Positions 49,313 through 57,389 of a stretch of 64,000 nt of DNA are shown here, piece after piece. The DNA lies in the NCBI RefSeq assembly GCF_030818545.1, contig NZ_JAUTAH010000001.1:873001-937000 (forward strand), written 5' to 3'. This DNA is from Brevundimonas sp. SORGH_AS_0993 (GTDB lineage Bacteria > Pseudomonadota > Alphaproteobacteria > Caulobacterales > Caulobacteraceae). Made by a program: the position numbers and the translations under genes. Below the pieces are notes generated by a model that was given only the letters and a program-made list of their open reading frames with translations, did not search any database and was not told the DNA's origin. How positions within the stretch are numbered: the stretch's first letter is position 1; each line of letters opens with the position of its first letter.

Positions 49313-50577
49313 ACGGCCCTGCCTTGTTCCAGCATCCAGCGGCGTTTCTCCAGCAGCCGATCGACACGGCGGTCGATCTCGGCGGCGGCGGTCTCGGGCG
49401 TGTATTCCCCACGCACCATCCGTTCGGCGACGATCTGCATCTCGGTCACGATCCGCTCCCATTCGGGCGCCTTGGGCACGGCCTTGGCGCGCGCCAGTTG
49501 CCCCCGGAACGGCGCCAGCATCGGGTCGCGTTCGACGCCCGCGATGTCCCAGGCGCTCTGGCGCGCCGGCAGATCGCCCACGATCTGGTTGAACCGCGCC
49601 TGGACCTGCGGCTCGGACAGATAGCGCACCAGGGCCCAGGCCGCCTCCTGATGGGGCGATGACCGGAACACCGCCAGACTGGACCCGCCGGGCGCAGAGG
49701 CCCCCAGACCGTTCGGCCCCGGCACGCCCGCCGTGGCCCAGTTCGGCTGGAAGGAGGCCGGCAGCTTGCTGCGGAAGTCCCCCACGCTCCACGGACCGGA
49801 AAAGTAGAAGCTGAAATAGCCGTTGGCGAACTCGGTCCAGACGTTCGAAATCTGCGTGGACGAGGCGACGGGCGCCAACTGCTCGTCGAACAGACTCTTG
49901 TAGAAGGCCAGGGCCGCGACGAAGCCCGGACTGGAGAAGTTTCCCCTCGTGTCCTGGTCCCTCAGCAGGGGCGCGTCGATCTGAAGCCCGAAGGTCAGAA
50001 GCTGCTCGAACTCGTTCAGCGGCAGCAGAATGGCGAAATTGCCGGCGCCCACCGCCCGCTTCGCCCCGTGCATGGCGCGCTTCCACTCGGCCCAGGTCTC
50101 GGGCGGCGCCTCGAACCCGGCCCGCGCCAGCAGGTCCCTGCGATAGAACAGCAGCCGCGTGTCCACATACCAGGGCGTCGTCATGGCCCGGCCGCCGATC
50201 TCGTTGGTTTCCAGCACGGCCGGAAACTGGTCGGTCAGCAGGTCGGCGGCCTGGGGCGGCGTGGGCGACAGGGCGCCGATGGCCGTCAGTTCGGCCACCC
50301 AGGTGTTGCCGATCTGGCTGACGTCCGGCAGGGAGGCCCCGGCATAGGCGGTCAGCAGCTTCTCATGCGCCGCCGTCCACGGCAGGGGCTGGACCTGGAC
50401 CCGAACGCCGGGATTGCGCCGCTCGAACTCGGGCGTCAGCTGGCCGACGGTCCCGCCCTCGTTGCCCATGGCCCAGAAGCGCAGCACGATCTCGCCGGAC
50501 CGGCGCGGGGTGCAGGCCGCCGTCGCCCCGCCCGCCAGCAGGGCCAGCGCCCCCCTTCTGTGCGGGCCTGAATTCAT
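49309..50577 (-). CDS. Sugar ABC transporter substrate-binding protein
   Basis: 422-aa extracellular-solute-binding protein, family 1. The N-terminus has an export signal with a possible lipoprotein cysteine (LAGGATAAC, Cys22). Core segments are LRFWAMGNEGGTVGQLTPEF, SLPDVSQIGNTWVAEL, TPWYVDTRLLFYRRDLL and the C-terminal SEPQVQARFNQIVGDLPARQ. It captures the imported sugar in the periplasm. It overlaps the GH144-type gene upstream and the permease downstream by 4 nt each. Confidence 0.9.
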   Translation of the reverse strand: MNSGPHRRGALALLAGGATAACTPRRSGEIVLRFWAMGNEGGTVGQLTPEFERRNPGVRVQVQPLPWTAAHEKLLTAYAGASLPDVSQIGNTWVAELTAIGALSPTPPQAADLLTDQFPAVLETNEIGGRAMTTPWYVDTRLLFYRRDLLARAGFEAPPETWAEWKRAMHGAKRAVGAGNFAILLPLNEFEQLLTFGLQIDAPLLRDQDTRGNFSSPGFVAALAFYKSLFDEQLAPVASSTQISNVWTEFANGYFSFYFSGPWSVGDFRSKLPASFQPNWATAGVPGPNGLGASAPGGSSLAVFRSSPHQEAAWALVRYLSEPQVQARFNQIVGDLPARQSAWDIAGVERDPMLAPFRGQLARAKAVPKAPEWERIVTEMQIVAERMVRGEYTPETAAAEIDRRVDRLLEKRRWMLEQGRAV

Positions 50578-52037
50578 CCGTTCAACCAGCCGCCGGTGAA
50601 GCCCGCGATCTCCAGCGCCCGGCGCAGGTTCGGCTCGCCCCGCATATGGCGCCAGACGAACTCGGACCTGTGGTTCTCGGTCATGATGACGATCGGCCCC
50701 TGGTCGATGCCCAGATAGTCGCCGTCGACCCAGCCCAGGCCCTCCACGATCCGGCCGTGCTGCAACGGTCCGTCGCGCACCGTCAGCGTCGGATTGAAAC
50801 TGTCGAGGAATCCCCACTCGGTATAGACGCTCGCGCCGTACTTCCGCTTCATCGCCTTGACGCAGGGCACGACGATCTCGGGCGCGAAGGCGATGGAGCT
50901 GGCGGCCGCCGTGGGGGCGATGGTGCCGTCGTCGCGGTCGCCGGGCCCGCGCGCCGAATAGCTGAAGAACTCGCGTTCCCGGCCGTCGACGACCTGTCTG
51001 AAATCGCCCGGCCCGTCGCAGGCCGTCAGCCCCCAGACTTCGGACGAATAGCCCGCCCAGCCGCCCGGATTGTCGTGGGCGTATTTCTGCTGGGCGTACA
51101 CCGCGCGGCGGCTGTTCTCGAAATAGTCCAGATACTCGCCCAGTTGCGCCGTCTGCCCGCGCATCCAGGCGTCCTGAACGCCGCGGAAGTCGATGAACAT
51201 ATGGCTGTACTGGTGCCCGAAGATGGGCGCGAAATTCAGATGCCAGCTGCCCCAGCGGTCGGTCCAGCTGGCGTCGTAGCTGGCGGCCCATTCGTGCCAG
51301 ACATTGACCGAGACCGGATGGGTCGGGCTGCCGATGGCCAGCAGCAGCACCAGCATCCCCTCGTTATAGACGTGCCAGTCCGAGGGGATGAAGCCGCTCT
51401 CGGGATGCCAGCCCATGGTGATGCGATTGTCGCGGATGACCGCCCAGGGCCATTCGATCCGTTCGTACAGGGCCTGGGCCTTCTGCCGGATTTCGACCTC
51501 GTCCGGGTGTTCGCCGCTGAAATAGCGCGCGGCGAACAGGATGCCGCCCATCAGCAGCGCCGTGTCCACGGTCGACAGTTCGTTGGTCCGGTAACGAAGC
51601 CCCGTCTCCATATCCAGGAAATGATAGAAGAAGCCCTTGTAGCCCGCCGTGCCCGTGGGCTCCGGCCCCTGCGGCAGGTCGGAGAAGAAGCGGATGGTGG
51701 TCAGGGTCCGCTCGCGCGCCTCGTCCCGGCTCATCCAGCCGCGCTCGACCCCCACGGGCCAGCAGGTCAGGGCGAAACCCACCGCCGCCACCGAGCAGAA
51801 GGACGGCGTCGGCCACCGATCCGGCGTCAGACCCGTGCGCCGATCCGTGACCTTCTCGAACCAGCGGAAGGTCCGCTCCTGCAACTCCTCGATCTCGCGG
51901 TCCAGCCTCAGCGGCCGCCGCTGCGTTCCATTGACCGCCCCCGTCGCCCTCTGCTGCGCCGCCGCCATCACCGGAAATCCAGCGGCCAGAGCCGCCGCGC
52001 CGGTGGTTGTCCGCATCAGAAAGCTTCGACGATTCAT
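50574..52037 (-). CDS. Exported glycoside hydrolase, glycoamylase-domain (GH144-like)
   Basis: 487-aa enzyme with a twin-arginine-type signal (NRRSFLMRTTTGAAALAAGF), so probably folded before export to the periplasm. The body matches the domain long called glucoamylase-like and now GH144: TFRWFEKVTDRRTGLTPDR, ERTLTTIRFFSDLPQGPE, TAGYKGFFYHFLDMETGLR, ELSTVDTALLMGGILFA, DWHVYNEGMLVLLLAIGSP, FGHQYSHMFIDFRGVQDA. The first characterised member was an endo-beta-1,2-glucanase. It heads the enzyme/transporter part of the operon and sits after a terminator that ends the receptor transcript. Confidence 0.85.
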   Translation of the reverse strand: MNRRSFLMRTTTGAAALAAGFPVMAAAQQRATGAVNGTQRRPLRLDREIEELQERTFRWFEKVTDRRTGLTPDRWPTPSFCSVAAVGFALTCWPVGVERGWMSRDEARERTLTTIRFFSDLPQGPEPTGTAGYKGFFYHFLDMETGLRYRTNELSTVDTALLMGGILFAARYFSGEHPDEVEIRQKAQALYERIEWPWAVIRDNRITMGWHPESGFIPSDWHVYNEGMLVLLLAIGSPTHPVSVNVWHEWAASYDASWTDRWGSWHLNFAPIFGHQYSHMFIDFRGVQDAWMRGQTAQLGEYLDYFENSRRAVYAQQKYAHDNPGGWAGYSSEVWGLTACDGPGDFRQVVDGREREFFSYSARGPGDRDDGTIAPTAAASSIAFAPEIVVPCVKAMKRKYGASVYTEWGFLDSFNPTLTVRDGPLQHGRIVEGLGWVDGDYLGIDQGPIVIMTENHRSEFVWRHMRGEPNLRRALEIAGFTGGWLNG

Positions 52038-52061
52038 GGGCGCACTCTACTGCAATCACGA

Positions 52062-52101
52062 CAAAAAGAAGGGCCGCCCCACGACAAGCGCAAGGCGGCC
52101 C
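52062..52101 (-). terminator. Rho-independent terminator between the TonB receptor and the GH144-type gene
   Basis: On the minus strand an 8-bp stem (GGGCCGCC at 52094-52101 with GGCGGCCC at 52071-52078) is followed by TTCTTTTTG. It lies 12 bp after the receptor stop, so the enzyme/transporter genes probably have their own promoter in the 25 bp left or rely on read-through. Confidence 0.8.
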
Positions 52102-52112
52102 AGGCTCAGGTG

Positions 52113-55100
52113 TTAGAAGGCGTAACGCGCGCCGATCTGGAACGTCCGCGTGGGGAACAACACCGCGCTAGGACGACCAAAGTTCGGGTTCGGATTTGCC
52201 GCCGAACCTGTGCCGCCGTCGAAGTTCGTGTAGTTGCTGAAGTTGAACACGTTGATCGCATCCAGATAGACCGACAGCTCACCCGCGCCCGGAACGTCGA
52301 AGTTCTTCGTCAGACGAAGATCCAGGTTCCGGTAGGCGAAGGCGTTGGGCAGGAAGAACTGCTCCCGCTCCGGACGACCGCCGTAGGGACGGTAGACGAA
52401 GTTCGCGCCGCGATCATCATACACATCGAAGGGTGTGCCAGACCCCAGGGTCAGAATGCCCGACAGCTGGAAATCGAACGGCAAATCGACGATCCCGTTG
52501 GCGACGATGCGATGACGCTCGTCGTTGCCCGACGGACGAACCGGAGACGACGCCACCGAGAAGCAGTCGAAGCAGAAGTTGTCGTTGCCCCCGTTCTGCT
52601 CGGCCTTGGACAGGGTGTAGGCGACGTTCAGGCCCCAGCCGGCGTCACGGGTGTAAGGCTTGTCCAGCTTGACGTAGAGAGCGGTGAACTCGCGTTCCTT
52701 GCTGTGATCCGACACCAGGTAGGAGCGGTACGGGTTGCTGCCGCCGGGGCCGCAGAAGCCGCCGTTGTCGCCGAAGCCGCCGCCGTCGTTGCCGCGCGTA
52801 GGTTCGCGGCAGCGGTTCAGATACTGCCAGGTGAATTCGTTCTCGGTCTTGCCGTAGGCCAAGGTGAACTCGGTCTGCCAATCGCCGATCCGCTGACGAA
52901 CACCCAGGTTGAACTGATCCGTGCGCGGCGGCTCGAAGTCGTTCTTCAGCAGGAAGGCTTCGCCCTTGGCCGGAATATTGGCCAGCAGAGCGTCCAGACC
53001 CGCCGTCGTATTATAGTTGGCGTTCCACTGGACGGGGTCCTCAGGCGCGCCGCTGGCGACGCCCGCCGGACGACCCGTCGTGGAGAAGAAGACGTTCTGC
53101 GTAAAGTCGAACGGCTTGGCCAGTTCGTCGAAGGCGAAGTTGAACTGAACCCGGTCGTAATACCGACCGGCGCCGCCGAAGATGACCGTGCTTCGGTCCC
53201 CGAAGATGTCGTAGGAGAAGCCGATCCGCGGCTGGAAGGCGTTCTTGAACGGATCGCGATTGTCGCCCGTCGAGATGTAGTCGTTGATGTTGAACCAGCT
53301 GGGCGCATAGCCGGCCGGCTTGCCGCCGTCCGTCGAGGCGACCCACTGGTTCAGGCCGGCGACGACCGAAGCGGGGGTGACATACTTCTTGTTGTCGGCG
53401 TTGGTCTCGTAGTCCCAACGGATGCCCAGATTAAGCTCCAGCTTGTCCGTAACTTCCCAGTCATCCTGAACATACAGGCCGATGACGTTGTTGGTCAGAT
53501 CGACGGTCGGGAACTCGTTGCCCAACTGGACGCGGTACGGCACGGAGGCGCTGCCACTGCCGTGCCGTCCAGGTCGTAGAAGAACTCGGGATTACGGCCG
53601 AACTCCTTGACCACGTTATAGTTCTGGTGGCTGTACTTCGCACCGACCTTGATCGTGTGGAAGCCCTTGAACGCGATGTTGTTGAAGGTCAGGTCGTTGC
53701 GGAACGTCAAGGCGTTGTCGCTGATGTCCTGACGGCTGCCCGATCCGCCGATGTTCAGAATCGTCACCCCGCCGTAGGGATCGTAACCGTTCTCGAAGAT
53801 ACGATAGCTGCGCCCGACCTGATCGAAGTTGGCGGCGGTCGGATTGTAGTTGTAGTTGCGGTAGTCCACCGCAAACTCGTTCAGGAATCCATCGCCCTGC
53901 CACTGATAGCGCAGGTTGGCGCTCTTGGTCGTCTGCTCCAGGCCATTGGCGCGCTCGATGGAATTGGCCTCTCCGACATCCCGAACGTCGCCTTCGTTTC
54001 TATAGGTGACGCTCAGGTCGATCAAATGACCTTCGGCGGGCTGGAAGCTCAGCTTGCCGAAGTAGAGATCCTCTTCAAAAGGCGTGGCGAAGGTGCCGAT
54101 ATACTGCCCGAACTGGCTCACATAGGCAGGATTCTGACGGCCCAGCGTGACCGCAGCCGCGCGGTTTTCCTGCTTGTGCTCGTAGCTGCCGAAGAAATGC
54201 AGCTTATCCTGAATGATCGGACCGCCCAGAGCCGCACCATACTGCTGGACTTCCAAGTCTGGCTTTTCTTGGCCGTTTCGTTTTGCGAATTCATCCTGCG
54301 CCACGAAGCTTTGATCGCGGTAGGTGCCAAAGACTTCGCCGTGGAATTCATTGGTGCCCGACCGCGTCACGGCGGTGATGATCGCCGAGGAGGCCTGCTC
54401 GTACTCCGCCTTGAAGTTCTGGCTGACGATGCGGAATTCCTGAACAGCGGCTTGCGGGAACGGATTGCCGCGGCTGTCATCCTGGCCGACGATCCCGCCC
54501 GCGATGATGTTCGACTTCAGGCTGGCCCCGTCGATGAAGGCGTTGACGGATTCCGCGCGCTGGCCGCCGGCGGTGATCTGAACCTCCTGATCGTTCGTGC
54601 CAATCCGCACGCCCGGCGCCAAGGCGGCGAAGTTGAGGAAGTTGCGATTGATCTGCGGCAGCGTCTGGATCTGCTGCGTCGTCACGTTGGTCGCGTTCTC
54701 GGGCGTGCGCACCTCGACCAGACGGCGGCCCGTCACGACGATCTCGCCGAGATTGGTCGCGCCCGGCGTTGCAGCGGCGGTCGCCGCAACCGCCAGATCC
54801 AGATTGCCGACCTGGCCGACGCCGATCGACACCGTGTCCGACGCCGTCTCGTTCTCGGACGTCGTCGCAGTGATCTCATAAGTGCCGGGACGAAGACCCG
54901 ACAGCGTATAGCCGCCCTGGGCGTTCGCCGTGGTTCGGCTGGTGAAGCCCGAGGCGACGTTGCGGGCGACGACGGTGGCGCCGGGCTCGACGGCCGCGCC
55001 GTCGGTCACATTGCCGCGAATGGTCGAGGTCGCCACCTGCGCCGAGGCGGCGCCGGCGAAACTCATGCCGATGGCCAGGGCCGAGGCGGCGGCCAGGGCG

Positions 55101-55141
55101 ACTTGGCGTGTCGCGGCCTTGCGCGTATTGAACGGTTTCAT
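52113..55141 (-). pseudogene. TonB-dependent receptor with carboxypeptidase-regulatory N-domain, frameshifted near codon 530 as sequenced
   Basis: About 1,008-aa Oar-like outer-membrane receptor, expected to import the sugar handled by this locus. The signal peptide ends AGAASAQ. An Ig-like regulatory domain (ATSTIRGNVTDGAAVEPGAT, YTLSGLRPGTYEITATTS) precedes the plug (GEIVVTGRRLVEVRTPENAT) and the barrel. Barrel strands continue to the C-terminal GARYAF, ending in Phe as outer-membrane proteins do. At about 53550 the frame shifts: one half ends FFYDLDGTAVAA and the other resumes VPYRVQLGNEFPTVDL. One missing base near GGCGC at 53547-53551 explains it. Start at 55141; upstream codons are not homologous. 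Confidence 0.82.
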
Positions 55142-55190
55142 CTTGGTGTCTCCCTCCTGATGGGATCGGTCTCCCGCGATATGCGGCGCC

Positions 55191-56258
55191 TCACCCGTTG
55201 TTGAACCTGGCGGCGGTCGAGGCCGCGGTTGACTGACGCTCGACCAGGATCGGCCGAACGATTTCGCAGGCGACGTCCGAGGGCGCTCCGGCCGCATCGG
55301 CTCTGACCAGGCCGATCAGGCGTTCGACGCCCCGGCGGCCGATCTCCGCAATATTGACGCGCATGGTCGTCAGCGCCGGGCGCATCAGACTGGCGATGGG
55401 CACGTCGTCGAAACCGACGACGGCGATATCCTCGGGGCAGCGGACGCCCGCCTCCTGAAAGGCCAGAAGGGCGCCGACCGCCATCATGTCGTTGGCGGCG
55501 AAGACGGCGTCCGGCCGCTGCTGCAGCGTCAGAAGGGCCGTGGCCGCCCGATGGCCCGAGACCTGGGAGAAGTCGCCCTCCACCACGATCGGCGTCTGCC
55601 CCTCCAGGGCCGAGGCGTAGCCGGCGGCGCGTTGATCGGCCTCGACGTTGCCTTGCGGTCCGCGAATGTGGGCGATGCGCTGACGGCCCGAGGCGATCAC
55701 ATGCCGGATCGCCGCCACCGCCCCGCCGTGGTTGTCGATGACGATGGAGGCGCGACCCGCCTCCTCCGCCACGCCGTTCATCAAGAGGACCGGCATCCGG
55801 CCGGCGACGTCGGCCGCCAGACTGGCCGCGCGGACATGCGGCGACAGCACGATCATGCCGTCCACCCGGCCGCGCATCGACCGCACCGCCGTCAGCGTGT
55901 CCTCGGCGTCGTCGTGAGAACTGGAAACGATCAGGTGTTTGCCATGGGCGCGCGCGGCCAGGTCCATGCCCCGGATCAGCTCCGAGAAGAACTCACCGAA
56001 CAGGTCCGGCAGAATGACGCCGATGGTGTCGGTGCGGCTGGTCGACAGGCTACGGGCGCCGACATGGGGGACGTAACGAAGCTGGGCCACGGCGTCCAGC
56101 ACCCTCTGGCGCGTCGATTCGGTGATCGCGCCAGAGCCGTTCAGAACGCGGGAGACGGAGGCGACGGAGACCTGGGCATGCTCGGCCACATCGCGGATCG
56201 TCGCGGCCTTGGCGGCGCGCGAACGGTCGTGGGCGGCGGACGGCGACGCGATGTCCAA
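55191..56258 (-). CDS. LacI-family transcriptional regulator of the sugar locus
   Basis: 355-aa repressor. The N-terminal helix-turn-helix and hinge read TIRDVAEHAQVSVASVSRVL and RYVPHVGARSLSTSRTDTIG; the C-terminal periplasmic-binding-like domain covers about residues 80-335 (GVILPDLFGEFFSELIRGMD, DAVFAANDMMAVGALLAF, IAVVGFDDVPIASLMRPALT). I chose a TTG start at 56258 because AGGAGAGG lies just upstream; the ATG at 56366 would add residues that read through the operator. It precedes the TonB receptor by 49 bp. It probably represses itself and the locus through the palindrome at 56319-56334. Confidence 0.88.
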   Translation of the reverse strand: MDIASPSAAHDRSRAAKAATIRDVAEHAQVSVASVSRVLNGSGAITESTRQRVLDAVAQLRYVPHVGARSLSTSRTDTIGVILPDLFGEFFSELIRGMDLAARAHGKHLIVSSSHDDAEDTLTAVRSMRGRVDGMIVLSPHVRAASLAADVAGRMPVLLMNGVAEEAGRASIVIDNHGGAVAAIRHVIASGRQRIAHIRGPQGNVEADQRAAGYASALEGQTPIVVEGDFSQVSGHRAATALLTLQQRPDAVFAANDMMAVGALLAFQEAGVRCPEDIAVVGFDDVPIASLMRPALTTMRVNIAEIGRRGVERLIGLVRADAAGAPSDVACEIVRPILVERQSTAASTAARFNNG

Positions 56259-56318
56259 CGGCTTCCTCTCCTGCAGATCGTCGTGCCAGCCCTCTTGGCG
56301 AGGGTCCGTCGACGGCTC

Positions 56319-56334
56319 ATGTAATCGGTTACAT
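56319..56334. promoter_or_regulatory. LacI-type operator palindrome
   Basis: ATGTAATCGGTTACAT has 6-bp perfect arms (ATGTAA and TTACAT) around TCGG, close to the TGTAA-N4-TTACA form of LacI-family operators in Caulobacterales. It lies 60 bp upstream of the chosen LacI start, within promoter reach. Confidence 0.72.
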
Positions 56335-56534
56335 GGCACAACCGCGGAACGGGCCGCAAGCCCCACATGGCCGGAATGTCATAACTGTGTTCGGATTGCG
56401 ACGCCCCGCCGATCTAAGGAATCGGCTTTCGAGTGGCCAATACGTCTCTGTTTATAGACATCTTTCTTTCGGCCGGGAGACGACGAAGGCAGGAAGGAGG
56501 AAACGAGAGGCGGGACGATTTGGCGCGGCGACCT

Positions 56535-57224
56535 TCAGAACGCGGGGTCCAGGCGGTAGCCGACGCCGCGAACGTTCACCACCGCCTCCTCCGCGCCTGA
56601 TTCTGTCAGCTTGCGGCGCAGGTGGCTGACGTGACTGTCCAGGGTGCGGGCCTCCGAGGCGCCGTTCGGCCGGCACGCCTGCGCCAGTTCGGCCCGCGAA
56701 AAGACCCGTGAAGGCGCATGAGCCAGATGCGCCAGAATACGGAACTCCGTCAGGGTCAGACCCAGTTTTCGGCGCCCCTCCGGCGTGACGACGGCGGCCT
56801 GATAGCCGGCCGGATCGACCTCCAGCCCGCCGACCTTCAGCAGCCCTGCGCCCGACGCGCCCGCCAGGCGTCTCAGGATGGCCCGGGTCCGCGTCGCGGC
56901 CTCCAGGGCGTCGAACGGCCGGACCAGAAAGTCGTCCGCTCCGATCCGCAGCGCCTGGACCCGGCTGACGCCATGGTCGATCGGGGCGCTCATGACCACC
57001 GGCGTCGGACCGCGACGACGCACCTCGCCCAGCACGTCCCAGCCGTCACGTCCCGACAAACCGGCGTCGAGCAGGATCAGGTCGGGCCGCAGCCGGCCGT
57101 GCAGGTCCAGGGCGCACTGCCCGTCCGCCGCGCCGACCGTGCGGAAGCCCTCCCGACGCAGATGAAGGTCCAGCCTTTCGCCCGCCTCGGCGTCGCTGTC
57201 CGCGATCAGGATCAAATGGCTCAT
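56535..57224 (-). CDS. OmpR-type response regulator with atypical receiver, orphan
   Basis: 229-aa protein with receiver (residues 1-115) and winged-helix DNA-binding domain (about 135-228; LTLTEFRILAHLAHAPSRVF, RTLDSHVSHLRRKLTE, VVNVRGVGYRLDPAF). The acceptor Asp is present (LILLDAGLSGRDG), but the acidic pocket is ADSD and the conserved lysine is Arg (DDFLVRPFD). It may therefore be phosphorylated poorly or signal without phosphorylation. No histidine kinase is adjacent. It lies upstream of, and on the same strand as, the LacI gene with 276 bp between. Confidence 0.88.
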   Translation of the reverse strand: MSHLILIADSDAEAGERLDLHLRREGFRTVGAADGQCALDLHGRLRPDLILLDAGLSGRDGWDVLGEVRRRGPTPVVMSAPIDHGVSRVQALRIGADDFLVRPFDALEAATRTRAILRRLAGASGAGLLKVGGLEVDPAGYQAAVVTPEGRRKLGLTLTEFRILAHLAHAPSRVFSRAELAQACRPNGASEARTLDSHVSHLRRKLTESGAEEAVVNVRGVGYRLDPAF

Positions 57225-57334
57225 GTCCGCGCCAATTCCTGCGTTGCGCGCCCTGATCCAGCGAAATCCGTCGCCGCCGAAGAAAATTCACGCAAGCGGC
57301 ACAGGCCCGACACAAAACCTGCGCCGAAACGTCA

Positions 57335-57367
57335 AACACCCCTCCCGCCGGCGGCGAGAGGGGTGTT
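57335..57367. terminator. Rho-independent terminator downstream of the second TonB receptor
   Basis: A 10-bp perfect stem, AACACCCCTC with GAGGGGTGTT, encloses a GC-rich 13-nt loop. It has TTCTTC on the plus side and TTTGACGTTT on the minus side. It ends the TonB receptor transcript on the minus strand, 22 bp past its stop. Confidence 0.75.
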
Positions 57368-57389
57368 CTTCTTCGACCGGGACGGTCGA

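Noticed and set aside
50646..53579. 977-aa plus-strand open frame
   Set aside because: Opposite the GH144-type gene and the TonB receptor, crossing both; no domain content.
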